DNA from: Nocardia brasiliensis IFM 10847
Lineage (GTDB): Bacteria > Actinomycetota > Actinomycetes > Mycobacteriales > Mycobacteriaceae
Direction of reading: 5' to 3'
Length of the DNA: 64,000 bases
Assembly (NCBI RefSeq): GCF_000710915.1
Contig: NZ_BAUA01000150.1
Location: 44,207 to 108,206 of the forward strand
Under the pieces are notes generated by a model, which had not been told where the DNA came from, ran no database searches, and saw only the letters and a list, made by a program, of their open reading frames with translations. The stretch's first letter is position 1. Each line of letters starts with the position of its first letter. This document shows positions 33,114-41,198 of this stretch, piece after piece. A program made the position numbers and the translations under genes.

Positions 33114-34227
33114 CCCGGTCGTTCCCCCTGTTGGCGGTGGTGGTCAAGGTCCGCAGTTCGGCGGTCGCGTCGGCGGCGGGATCCTCGACTGCGGAGGGTA
33201 GTGGCTGCGGACGCGGGGTGGGTGAGTCGACGGTCAGGTAGAGCGGCTTACCGACCAGAATGTGCAGCGCCACCCCGAGATACTCGGCGATGAGCCCGAG
33301 CGAGAACAGGATGGCGCCGGACACGAGCAGCAGGACGACGATCATCGACGCCCAGCCCTCGGGCGCCCAGTTGTCGGTGGTGAGCGCCTCGTAGACGATG
33401 AACGCGGCGAGCAGCCCGCCACCGAGCGCCAGCGTCACGCCGAGCATGCTGACCAGGCGTAGGCCGCGAGTTCCGCTGCACAGCACCATCTTCCAGAACA
33501 ACGAGAACAGCCGGCGGTAGTTGTAACCGGATTCTTCGCGGCCCTCGGCGCGCAGCACCACCGGCACCTGCGCGACATTGCCGACCACCCAGGTGAGCGC
33601 GACATCGAGGTACACCCCGTTGGACGCGACCTCAGCGAGCTGGCGGCCGATGGCACCGCGGATCAGCCGGTAGCTCTCGAACCGGGTGGAGTCGGGGAAC
33701 GCGAACAGCGTCGCCAGCACCAGTTTCGCGCCGCGCGAGGTGAGGTTGCGCAGGAAGCCGTGCGGGCGGGTGTTGCTCGGCTTCGAGTAGACCAGTTCGG
33801 CGCGTTCGGTCAGCGCGGCGTCGAGGAAGGTGCCGATGAACCGCGGATCGTGCTGACCGTCCTCGTCCATGGTGACGATCCAGTCGCCGTTCGCCGCGGA
33901 CATGCCCGCGATGGTCGCGGCGTCCTGGCCGAAATTGCGGCTGAGCCAGATGGTGCGCACCTCGGGGTAGGCCCGCTCGAGTTCTTGCAGCACCACATCG
34001 GAGCGATCGGGTCCGTGATCGTGCACGAGGATGATCTCGTCGACCTGGAAGGTGACTCCACCCGCAGTGGTGCTGGGGCGGGTGAGTTCGTGGAGTTCGG
34101 CGACCAGCCCGCCGACGGTGTCCTCACCCCGGTAGATCGGCACGACGACGGAGATGCCGTGCGATCGGGCGGACCGGCCGTTCGGTACGACGGCGGAACG
34201 GGGCGTCTGATTGGACGGAATCGGCAT
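33103..34227 (-). CDS. GT2 polyprenyl-phosphate sugar transferase (GtrB/DPMS-like)
   Basis: A 374-residue family-2 glycosyltransferase. ISVVVPIYRGEDTVG begins the GT-A domain, VDEIILVHDHGPD and MDEDGQHDP are the nucleotide and metal motifs, and LSRNFGQDAA is typical of dolichol- and undecaprenyl-phosphate sugar synthases. Two membrane helices follow near residues 265-330. The protein ends in a proline-rich then polar tail of about 40 residues. It should transfer a sugar from a nucleotide donor to polyprenyl phosphate on the inner membrane face. Its stop overlaps the wecE start, coupling the two. Confidence 0.87.
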   Translation of the reverse strand: MPIPSNQTPRSAVVPNGRSARSHGISVVVPIYRGEDTVGGLVAELHELTRPSTTAGGVTFQVDEIILVHDHGPDRSDVVLQELERAYPEVRTIWLSRNFGQDAATIAGMSAANGDWIVTMDEDGQHDPRFIGTFLDAALTERAELVYSKPSNTRPHGFLRNLTSRGAKLVLATLFAFPDSTRFESYRLIRGAIGRQLAEVASNGVYLDVALTWVVGNVAQVPVVLRAEGREESGYNYRRLFSLFWKMVLCSGTRGLRLVSMLGVTLALGGGLLAAFIVYEALTTDNWAPEGWASMIVVLLLVSGAILFSLGLIAEYLGVALHILVGKPLYLTVDSPTPRPQPLPSAVEDPAADATAELRTLTTTANRGNDRVDH

Positions 34228-34390
34228 CAGCTTGATCGACTTTCGATGACGGTGCGTGCCGGTAGCTCCCGCGGGACAGCAGGGCCCGAGCCGTCCAGAA
34301 CTCTAGCATGGTGCGGGTTTCCGATTCCGGGGCAGCACATCCCCCCATCATCATCGCGGCGGCGGGCTGATGCCAAGTGCCACACCGCTG

Positions 34391-34410
34391 TGTAGGGTTT
34401 GGAACTCGTG
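34391..34410 (+). promoter_or_regulatory. conserved -10/start-codon block of first GT-C gene
   Basis: The 20 bases TGTAGGGTTTGGAACTCGTG contain a -10-like TAGGGT (34393-34398) 9 nt before the GTG. ATGCCA lies 17 nt upstream of that as a possible -35. The same block, 18 of 20 identical, stands before the downstream paralogue at 36722-36741. This suggests leaderless or almost leaderless messages. Confidence 0.5.
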
Positions 34411-36717
34411 ACGGATAGCGCAGTGACGAGGGTGGTGCTCCCCGGGTCCGCCGAGGTCAACACGGCTACTTCTGCCGAGCCGCCCGCGCATGCCGGATCC
34501 GCGGGGGCCGCGTCGGCGCCCGAGCCCGCGGCGGGCGATAGCTCCGCTCGTCGCGAGGTATACCGCTGGGGTGCGATCACCGTCGCCGGCGTGATCCTCG
34601 GTTACGTCGCGGTGTTGCTCGCCAACGCCAGGCACTTCTATACCGACGACACCGAATCCCAGTACACCGGACTGTGGATCGGGCTCGGGCGCGCGTTGCG
34701 CGACGGCACCTTCCCGGTGCTGGTGCCCGAGCGGTGGATGTCGGGCAACAACACGATGGACGACGCGGGGCTGTTCAACCCGCCGCAGCTGCTGATCGAT
34801 CTGATCGCGCCGTCGGTGGACAACATGGCGCTCTACGCCACCGTCGTGAAACTGATCTTCGCGATCATCTCCGCGCTCGGCGTCTACCGGATCTGCCTCG
34901 CCTACGGCGGCCGGCCCGCCTGGTCGGCGGTGGCGGGTATCGCGTTCCCGCTCTCGGGCTTCTTCCTGTTCTTCGACGAGGCCAGCTGGATGACCGCGCT
35001 CACCGGCACGGCCTGGCTGGTGCACGCCTGGGCGTCGTCGGTGCGCTACACCCGCGGGCAGGGCGGACCGATCCCGGTGTTCGTCTATCTCTATCTGACG
35101 ATCTCCACCCAATACATCTTCCCGGCGGTCGAGGCGGCGCTGATGCTGCTCGCGGTCGCGGTGGGAGAGCTTGTGTACCAACGAAAATGGCTGCCCGTAC
35201 TGCGGCTGGCGATCGTCGGCGGCTGCGCCGGACTGGCCGGGCTGCTGACCTTCCTGCCGAGCATGCTCTCGGCCAAGGTCACCTGGCGCGGCACCATGGA
35301 GATCAACAACGACCAGTTCCTGACCGTGCCGTGGTCGGAATCGCTCAACGCCAGCCTGCCGAGTTCGATGCCGGCCTTCACCTCGTGGTGGGGCTACGTG
35401 CAGCCGATGCCGGTCACCTACATCGCCTGGTTCCTGATTCCGGCGCTGGCGTTCATCGACTGGCAGCGGTCCCGGCGATCCTGGCGCGAGCTGACCGGCG
35501 TCGCGTTCTTCGCGGTCGTGATGCTGATGTGGGCGGCCGGGCCGGGATCCATCGGTCCGCTGCGCTGGCCGGTGCGGGTGCTGCCGATGCTGGCCATCGG
35601 GCTGCTGGTGCTGGTGTGCGTGCTGCTCGGGCGCTACGCGACCACGCGGGATCTGAAGAACCGGACGATCGCGGCGGGCGTGCTGATCTTCCTGCTGTTC
35701 GTGCGGACCTTCTCCGCCGATCCGCACCAGGTCGGCTGGCATGTGCTCGCGGTCGCGGCGGTGGTCGCGCTCGGTGCCGGCGTGCTCTGGCTGGATCGGA
35801 CCAAGGGCACGGCGATGGCCTGCGCGCTGGCCATCGTCGCGATGTTCCCCATCGCCTACCTGCAGGTGAACGCCGCGCAGCCGACACCGATGACGTGGAA
35901 CCTGCCGACCAACCGCTCCGAGGCCCAGGCCGCCTTCCCGGACTTCCCGGGCACCACCCTTCAGCTGGCCGAGCGCGGCCTGGTGCAGCCGGGGGACAAG
36001 AGCCTCGAAGGTGCCTACGGTTCCTTGGTTTTCGGCAACTACGCCAAGTCGCTGGACCTGAGCTACGTCAACGGCTACACCCCGACCGGCCACTTCTACT
36101 TCGGTGAGCTGCTGTGCATGCGCTGGGACAGCAGCGTGTGCCCGGACGCGTTCCGGCGCATGTTCGCCCCGGAGCCGACCACCGGGCGCAACCTCGCCGA
36201 CCTGATGAAGATCGACCGGGTGGTGTTGCAGCGGGCACTGTTCCCGGACGCGCGCAACCAACCCGCACCGGACGGCTGGAAGTGGGTGGACTACCCGGGA
36301 CACGAGCAGTACATCTCGGTGCTCGAACGCGTCGACGGGCCGATCTCGACGGTGAACGGACGGGTCTCGGCCACCAAGAACGCGACGGCGACGTCGATCT
36401 CGGAGACCGACACCACCAGCCGGGTCCGGGTGAGCGCGCCCGCGGGCGGCAAGGTGGTGTTCGCGCGCCTGGGCTGGCCCGGCTATCGCGTGACGCTGGA
36501 CGGCAAGCAGATCCCGATCACCACCGTGGCGAAATCGTTTGTCGCCGTTGACCTTCCCGCGGGCACCCAGAACGCCGAACTGGTGCTGACCTGGCGTCCG
36601 CCGGGTTGGAAGATCGGCATCGCGGCGCTGGCCGCGGGCATCGTCGGTACCGGTGTGCTGCAGTGGGTGTACGTGCGGTCGCGGCGACGGACAGGGGAAC
36701 AGCCCGCCGCGGTGTGA
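34408..36717 (+). CDS. large YfhO/GT-C-like membrane protein, copy 1
   Basis: A 769-residue integral membrane protein. A soluble Ala/Ser-rich N-terminal tail of about 50 residues is followed by about 12 membrane helices up to residue 500 and an extracytoplasmic C-terminal part ending in another helix and a basic tail. FYTDDTESQYTGLW in the first loop carries the paired acidic residues expected of GT-C transferases that use lipid-linked sugars. The C-terminal beta region (GKVVFARLGWPGYRVTLDGK) is as in YfhO proteins. About 65-70% of positions look identical to the next gene. The start at GTG 34408 is chosen from the conserved block shared with copy 2. The acceptor is unknown. Confidence 0.78.
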   Translation: MTDSAVTRVVLPGSAEVNTATSAEPPAHAGSAGAASAPEPAAGDSSARREVYRWGAITVAGVILGYVAVLLANARHFYTDDTESQYTGLWIGLGRALRDGTFPVLVPERWMSGNNTMDDAGLFNPPQLLIDLIAPSVDNMALYATVVKLIFAIISALGVYRICLAYGGRPAWSAVAGIAFPLSGFFLFFDEASWMTALTGTAWLVHAWASSVRYTRGQGGPIPVFVYLYLTISTQYIFPAVEAALMLLAVAVGELVYQRKWLPVLRLAIVGGCAGLAGLLTFLPSMLSAKVTWRGTMEINNDQFLTVPWSESLNASLPSSMPAFTSWWGYVQPMPVTYIAWFLIPALAFIDWQRSRRSWRELTGVAFFAVVMLMWAAGPGSIGPLRWPVRVLPMLAIGLLVLVCVLLGRYATTRDLKNRTIAAGVLIFLLFVRTFSADPHQVGWHVLAVAAVVALGAGVLWLDRTKGTAMACALAIVAMFPIAYLQVNAAQPTPMTWNLPTNRSEAQAAFPDFPGTTLQLAERGLVQPGDKSLEGAYGSLVFGNYAKSLDLSYVNGYTPTGHFYFGELLCMRWDSSVCPDAFRRMFAPEPTTGRNLADLMKIDRVVLQRALFPDARNQPAPDGWKWVDYPGHEQYISVLERVDGPISTVNGRVSATKNATATSISETDTTSRVRVSAPAGGKVVFARLGWPGYRVTLDGKQIPITTVAKSFVAVDLPAGTQNAELVLTWRPPGWKIGIAALAAGIVGTGVLQWVYVRSRRRTGEQPAAV

Positions 36718-36721
36718 TGCC

Positions 36722-36741
36722 TGTAGGGTCTGGGACTCGTG
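36722..36741 (+). promoter_or_regulatory. conserved -10/start-codon block of second GT-C gene
   Basis: TGTAGGGTCTGGGACTCGTG repeats the block seen before the first copy, with TAGGGT at 36724-36729 and the GTG 9 nt later. It lies only 4 bp after the stop of copy 1. Both genes could therefore share a transcript, or copy 2 could be started separately. Confidence 0.45.
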
Positions 36742-38985
36742 GTGGAAAGCAGCAGCGCGCTCGCCCGGCGGGACGTGTACAAGTGGGGTCTGATAACCGC
36801 ACTCGGAGTGATCGCCGGATATGGCGCCGTCCTGCTGGCCAACGTCCGGCACTTCTACACCGACGACACCGAGTCGCAGTACGCCCCGCTGTGGGTGATG
36901 CTCGGAAATCGCCTGCGCGACGGGCAATTTCCGATGCTGGTTCCCGAACACTGGATGGCGGGCAACTACACCATCGAAGAGGCGGGCCTGCTGAATCCGC
37001 CGCAGCTGCTGATCGATCTGATCGCGCCCTCGGTGGACAACGTGGCGCTCTACGCCACCGTGGTGAAACTGGTCTTCGCGATCGTGCTCGGCCTCGGCGT
37101 GTACCGGATCTGCCTCGCCTACGGCGCGAAAGCCCCGTGGGCGGCGGTCGCCGGCGTCACCATGCCGTTCACCGGCTGGCTGCTGTTCTTCGACGAGGCC
37201 AGCTGGTACACCGCGTTCGTCGGCACGGCGTGGCTGGCGCACGCGTGGGCGTCCGGGGTCCGGTACGCGCGCGGGCTCGGCGGACTCGGTCGGTCCAGCG
37301 GGCCGATCCCGACTTTCGTGTTCCTGTACCTGGCGATCTCGGTGCAGTACATCTTCCCGGCCGTGGAAGCCGGGCTGATGATCGGCGCGGTCGCCGTCGG
37401 TGAGGTTGTCTACCAACGCAAATGGCGTCCGTCGCTGTGGTTGCTCGCCGCCGCCGGCTGCGCGGCACTGGTGGGCCTGGCCACCTACCTGCCGAGCATG
37501 CTCTCGGCCAAGGTGACCTGGCGCGGCACCGCCCAGATCAACAACGACCAGTTCCTCACCGTGCCCTGGTCCGAATCGCTGAACGCCAGCCTGCCCAGCA
37601 CGCTGCCCGCCTACAGCTCCTGGTGGGGTTACGTGCAGCCGATGCCGGTCGTCTACATCGCGTGGTTCCTGATCCCGGCGCTGGCGTTCATCGACTGGCG
37701 TAGAGCTCGGGAGAACTGGCGGGAATTCACCGCGATCGCGTTGTTCGCGATCATGGCGCTGATGTGGACCGCCGGGCCCGGCGCCATCGGCCCGCTGCGC
37801 TGGCCCGCGCGGGTGCTGCCGATGGTGGCGCTCGGGCTGCTGGTGCTGGTGTGCGTGCTGCTCGGGCGCTACGCCACCTTCGACGGCTGGCGGCGGCGCG
37901 GTATCGCCGCGGGCGTGCTGATCGGGTTGCTGTTCGTGCGGTCGTTCTCCGCCGCGCCCCACGAACTGGGCGGGCATGTGGTCGCGGTGCTCGCGGTGGT
38001 CGCGCTCGGTGCGGCCGTGGTGTGGCTCGGACGCAACAAAGGAACGGTCGCCGCCTGCGTGCTCACGCTCGTCGCGGTGTTCCCGATCGCCTACGTCCAG
38101 GTGTGGGCCGCGCAGCCGACCCCGATGGGCTGGAACCTGCCGACCAACCGCTCCGAGATGAAGGCCGCGTTCCCCGACTTCACCGGCACCACCCTGCAAC
38201 TCGCCGATCGCGGACCCATCACACCCGGCGAACGAAACCTGAAGGGCGCCTACGGGTCTCTCGTCTTCGGCAACTACGCCAAAGATCTCGAACTCACCTA
38301 CGTCAGCGGGTACACACCGAACGGCCACTACTGGTTCGGCGAGCTGCTCTGCATGCGCTGGGACACCAGCGTGTGCCCCGACGCGTTCCGGCGCGCGTTC
38401 GACATCGAACCCGGCACCGGGCGCACCATCGTCGACCTCATGAAGGTCGACCGGGTCGTGCTGCAACGCGCGATGTACCCCGACGCCCGCAACCAGCCCG
38501 CGCCGCCCGGCTGGAAATGGGTCGACTACCCCGGCCACGAGCAGTACATCTCCGTGCTGGAACGCGTCGACGGATTGCTCTCCACCCGCAACGGGCGCGT
38601 CGCGGCCGGTCTCGGCGTCACCGCCACCTCGGTCACCGAATCCGACCGCACCAGCAAGGTGCGGGTCAGCTCCGATACCGGCGGCCAGGTCGTCCTCGCC
38701 CGCCTCGGCTGGCCCGGCTACCACGCCACCCTCGACGGCAAAGACCTCCCCACCCACCTCGTCGCCAAAACCTTCCTCGCAGTGGACATTCCGGCCGGCA
38801 CCAAAAACGGCGACCTCGAGGTGACCTGGCAGCCCCCCGGCTGGCAGATCGGCGCCGCCGCCATCGCCCTCGGCCTGGTCGGCGCCGGACTGCTCCACTG
38901 GTCCTACACCCGCCGTCGCCCCGAGGAACTCGCCGAACCGTCCCCCGACCCCGCTGAACCCGACCTGGCCGACGCGTCGCGCTGA
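36739..38985 (+). CDS. large YfhO/GT-C-like membrane protein, copy 2
   Basis: 748 residues, a tandem paralogue of the preceding gene with the same helix order and the same FYTDDTESQYAPLW loop and SWWGYVQPMPVVYIAW segment. The long soluble N-terminal tail is missing: helix 1 begins within 15 residues of the start. It ends in a Pro/Glu/Asp-rich tail (EPSPDPAEPDLADASR) absent from copy 1. The two may have split donor or acceptor specificity. It starts 21 bp after copy 1 and is followed by a very strong inverted repeat. Confidence 0.78.
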   Translation: MVESSSALARRDVYKWGLITALGVIAGYGAVLLANVRHFYTDDTESQYAPLWVMLGNRLRDGQFPMLVPEHWMAGNYTIEEAGLLNPPQLLIDLIAPSVDNVALYATVVKLVFAIVLGLGVYRICLAYGAKAPWAAVAGVTMPFTGWLLFFDEASWYTAFVGTAWLAHAWASGVRYARGLGGLGRSSGPIPTFVFLYLAISVQYIFPAVEAGLMIGAVAVGEVVYQRKWRPSLWLLAAAGCAALVGLATYLPSMLSAKVTWRGTAQINNDQFLTVPWSESLNASLPSTLPAYSSWWGYVQPMPVVYIAWFLIPALAFIDWRRARENWREFTAIALFAIMALMWTAGPGAIGPLRWPARVLPMVALGLLVLVCVLLGRYATFDGWRRRGIAAGVLIGLLFVRSFSAAPHELGGHVVAVLAVVALGAAVVWLGRNKGTVAACVLTLVAVFPIAYVQVWAAQPTPMGWNLPTNRSEMKAAFPDFTGTTLQLADRGPITPGERNLKGAYGSLVFGNYAKDLELTYVSGYTPNGHYWFGELLCMRWDTSVCPDAFRRAFDIEPGTGRTIVDLMKVDRVVLQRAMYPDARNQPAPPGWKWVDYPGHEQYISVLERVDGLLSTRNGRVAAGLGVTATSVTESDRTSKVRVSSDTGGQVVLARLGWPGYHATLDGKDLPTHLVAKTFLAVDIPAGTKNGDLEVTWQPPGWQIGAAAIALGLVGAGLLHWSYTRRRPEELAEPSPDPAEPDLADASR

Positions 38986-39041
38986 TCGGGGAAGTCGTCC
39001 GGGAGCGTCGATCTCGGCCGGACGAGGGAGCGAGTCACAAC

Positions 39042-39108
39042 CAAGATCAGGGGGAACTGGTGGCGGCGCGTTCTCGCGCGATGCCGCCACCAGTTCCCCC
39101 TGATCTTG
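39042..39108. repeat. perfect 26-bp inverted repeat; copy A of 61-nt palindromic element
   Basis: The arms at 39042-39067 and 39083-39108 are perfect reverse complements. The core element (39045-39105) has 21-nt arms beginning and ending in GATC and a 19-nt loop. It shares the loop bases CTCG and CGATGC and the inner arm TGGTGGCG/CGCCACCA with the copy at 41577-41637. It lies 57 bp after the second GT-C gene and could also end that transcript. Confidence 0.8.
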
Positions 39109-39733
39109 TACCGAGGACTCGGTCCGAGTGGGTCGACGAAGGTCACGGGCCCGTGAGTTTTCTTGTGGCGCAACGAAGTCGGAGCGAACATCCGCGAAGA
39201 CGCGCTCCTGTGAAGGACCGCCGCCCGTAGCCGGACGTGCCCGCATGGCGGCCCCTTCGGTCGCCGACACGAATCCCGCAGCGGGGGTATGTCCACGCTG
39301 ATCCTCAGCGAGATTCGTCATGCTCACCAGCACGTACCCGGAGGGGGTGCGCCAGATGCGTCCGCTGAGCGGATTAGCGGCCGACCTCACAGAGTTTGTT
39401 GACACCTTGCACAGCGACTTGCGGTGTGGCGCGCCGAGGCTCGGTGCGGGAGGTCTGTGATGCGGCGGGCCGGACTCACGGCCGCGGGAGGTTGTGCGCA
39501 TGTCGGCTTAATCAGCGGGTCGCCGCAGAGTCGGGCGCGCCGAGGCTCGGTGCGGGAGGTCTGTGATGGGGCGGATTGGCGGGGCGGGCGGACGTGAGGA
39601 GGGGCGAGTGCTGTGCGGTTCACGGCCGGTTCCGGGGGTGGAGGGGCGGGCAGTTGGCGCGCGGGTCGGGGTGGTCGTCGAGGAATCGTGCGATGGCGAC
39701 TAGAGTGCCCAGCGCGACAGGAGGTGCCGCCTG
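39109..39733. other. intergenic region with direct repeats, no convincing gene
   Basis: About 620 bp before the GtrA-like gene. Short frames exist, including two 45-codon frames starting inside each 35-bp direct repeat, but their composition is Arg/Gly-rich and I call no gene. The base composition of 39560-39720 is strongly G-rich on this strand, continuing into the repeat-rich gene that follows. Confidence 0.45.
39428..39568. repeat. 35-bp perfect direct repeat pair
   Basis: The same 35 bases occur at 39428-39462 and 39534-39568, 106 bp apart. Each copy begins GGCGCGCCGAGGC and ends GGGAGGTCTGTGATG. Each copy ends in what looks like a ribosome-binding site followed by ATG. The intervening 71 bp are not repeated. 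It may be a small duplication or the footprint of an excised sequence. Confidence 0.7.
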
Positions 39734-40957
39734 GTGGATTTCGACGATGACCGGAGCGTGGCTTCCGCACGCACCGAGGAGGTGGTCCGCGCAGTGCCCA
39801 GAGCTCCTCTCCGCGACGCCGACAAGTACGACCTGCGGGCTGACACCGCGAACCATCAGGTGCCGCCCGCGTCGCCTGCCGAGGCAGATCAGGGTCTTGC
39901 GCAGCAGTCAGGCGATGCGGTGCAGAGTTCAGCGGAGTTCGCGCCCGAGGGGGAGACGTTCCGGACTGCCGGTGGCACAGGCGCGACGGCTCCGGACCTG
40001 GGCGGCTACGCGGCGGCCGACTCGGCTCGTATTGCCGTGGGGGACACAGATGTTTCGCGAGGTGGACCGAGCGCGATGGGGTCGGAAGCCGTCGCCGGTG
40101 CGGGCGGCGAGCCGGTGCCTGATGGCGTGGTGGCTGGCGCGGGTCTGGCCGATGGTGGTCGGGCTGCGGTGACGCGTGCGGGTGGTGAGGTTTCGGCTGG
40201 TGCCGCTGCTGGCGTGGCTGGCGCGGGTCTGGCCGATGGTGGTCGGGCTGCGGTGATGCGTGCGGGTGGTGAGGTTTCGGCTGGTGCCGCTGCTGGCGTG
40301 GCTGGCGCGGGTCTGGCTGATGGTGGTCGGGCTGCGGTGACGCGTGCGGGTGGTGAGGTTTCGGCTGGTGCCGCTGCTGGCGCGGGTGTTGCGGGTCTGG
40401 CCGATGGTGGTCGGGGTGGCGCGACCAGTGCGGGTGGTGGGGCTTTGACTGGTGGGGGTGCTGCTGGTGCGGGGGGAGGCGTCGCGGCGGGGGTGGGGGA
40501 TAGTGCCGCGGGGGGCGTGGAGAATCCGGGGCCTTTGTTGCGGGTGGTGCGGCGGCAAGAGTTGGCGTTCGCGGTGGTGGGCGGGTTCAATACCGCGCTC
40601 GGTATCGGGATGACCGTGGTGTGGCTGGCGGTGCTCGGCGACAACGTGCCGCCCTCGGTGGCGGTGGCCGCGGCGTACGCGGTGAGTATTGCGGTTGCGT
40701 TCGTGTTGCATCGGACGCTCGTGTTCCGGGTGCGCGGGCATCTGCTGCGTGATTTCCTGCGGTTCGTCGCGGTGAATTCCGGTGGGCTGCTGCTGAATAT
40801 GGTGTTGCTGGAGTTGGCCGTGTCGGTATGGCACTTCCCGGACAAACCCGCGGCGGTCGTGGTGATGGGCTTGGTAGCCGTCGCCAGCTACTTCGGCCAC
40901 CGCCACATCTCCTTCCACCGCCGACCGGCGGTCGAATCGCGGGACGTCGTCGGGTAG
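39734..40957 (+). CDS. GtrA-like flippase domain with long repeat-rich N-terminus
   Basis: A 407-residue protein. The last 135 residues form a GtrA-family domain with four membrane helices (LAFAVVGGFNTALGIGM, AAAYAVSIAVAFVLHRTLVFR, FVAVNSGGLLLNMVLL, VVVMGLVAVASYFGHRHISF). In the family it helps move polyprenyl-phosphate sugars across the membrane. The first 270 residues are low-complexity Ala/Gly-rich and include three 28-residue tandem repeats, quite unlike normal GtrA proteins of about 140 residues. The GTG at 39734 follows GGAGGTG. Repeat codons often end in T (GGT, GCT), unlike the neighbours. It may partner the GT2 enzyme at 33103. Confidence 0.78.
   Translation: MDFDDDRSVASARTEEVVRAVPRAPLRDADKYDLRADTANHQVPPASPAEADQGLAQQSGDAVQSSAEFAPEGETFRTAGGTGATAPDLGGYAAADSARIAVGDTDVSRGGPSAMGSEAVAGAGGEPVPDGVVAGAGLADGGRAAVTRAGGEVSAGAAAGVAGAGLADGGRAAVMRAGGEVSAGAAAGVAGAGLADGGRAAVTRAGGEVSAGAAAGAGVAGLADGGRGGATSAGGGALTGGGAAGAGGGVAAGVGDSAAGGVENPGPLLRVVRRQELAFAVVGGFNTALGIGMTVVWLAVLGDNVPPSVAVAAAYAVSIAVAFVLHRTLVFRVRGHLLRDFLRFVAVNSGGLLLNMVLLELAVSVWHFPDKPAAVVVMGLVAVASYFGHRHISFHRRPAVESRDVVG
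40130..40440 (+). repeat. 84-bp tandem repeats within the GtrA-like gene
   Basis: Three almost identical 84-bp units start at 40130, 40214 and 40298, each beginning GTGGCTGGCGCGGGTCTGG. They differ at only a few bases. A degenerate partial fourth unit runs to about 40440. Each unit encodes 28 residues (AGLADGGRAAVTRAGGEVSA and an Ala-rich remainder). The unit length is a multiple of three, so copy-number change keeps the frame. Confidence 0.9.
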
Positions 40958-40967
40958 GTTTTCGGTC

Positions 40968-41198
40968 ATGCCGGAGCACACCACCTTGGACGCCACGCTG
41001 TTGAGCCTGCTGGCCTGCCCGCAGGACAAGGGCCCGCTGCTGCTGGTCCGCGCGACCGAGGGCACCGTCCTCTACAACCCGCGCCTGCGCCGCGCCTACC
41101 CCATCGACAACGGCATCCCCGTGCTCCTCATCGACGAAGCCCGCGACGCCACCGAAGCCGAACACGCCGACTTCATCGCCCAGCCCGTCGAAAGCTGA
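40968..41198 (+). CDS. Trm112-like small protein (UPF0434 family)
   Basis: A 76-residue protein with LLSLLACPQDKGPLLL at the N-terminus and RRAYPIDNGIPVLLIDEA at the end of the core. This is the Trm112/YcaR pattern, in which one half of the zinc-finger-like fold keeps CPxxK. Only one cysteine remains, so zinc binding is unlikely. Relatives are small partner proteins, often of methyltransferases, and also sit beside sugar-nucleotide genes. It starts 10 bp after the GtrA-like gene and is probably cotranscribed. Confidence 0.8.
   Translation: MPEHTTLDATLLSLLACPQDKGPLLLVRATEGTVLYNPRLRRAYPIDNGIPVLLIDEARDATEAEHADFIAQPVES

Noticed and set aside
34351..39501. A 1716-codon open frame on the reverse strand opposite the two GT-C genes
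   Set aside because: It mirrors both membrane-protein genes and their duplication, is extremely rich in His, Arg, Gly, Glu and Gln, has no start signal and no domain. It is a GC-bias shadow of the real forward genes.
40130..40440. Tandem repeats considered as a CRISPR array
   Set aside because: The units are contiguous 84-bp copies without spacers, inside a coding frame. No cas genes are near.
39929..41065. A 378-codon reverse frame with Ser/Thr/Arg repeats opposite the GtrA-like gene
   Set aside because: Its repeats are only the complement of the 84-bp repeats. The forward frame has the ribosome-binding site and a recognisable membrane domain.
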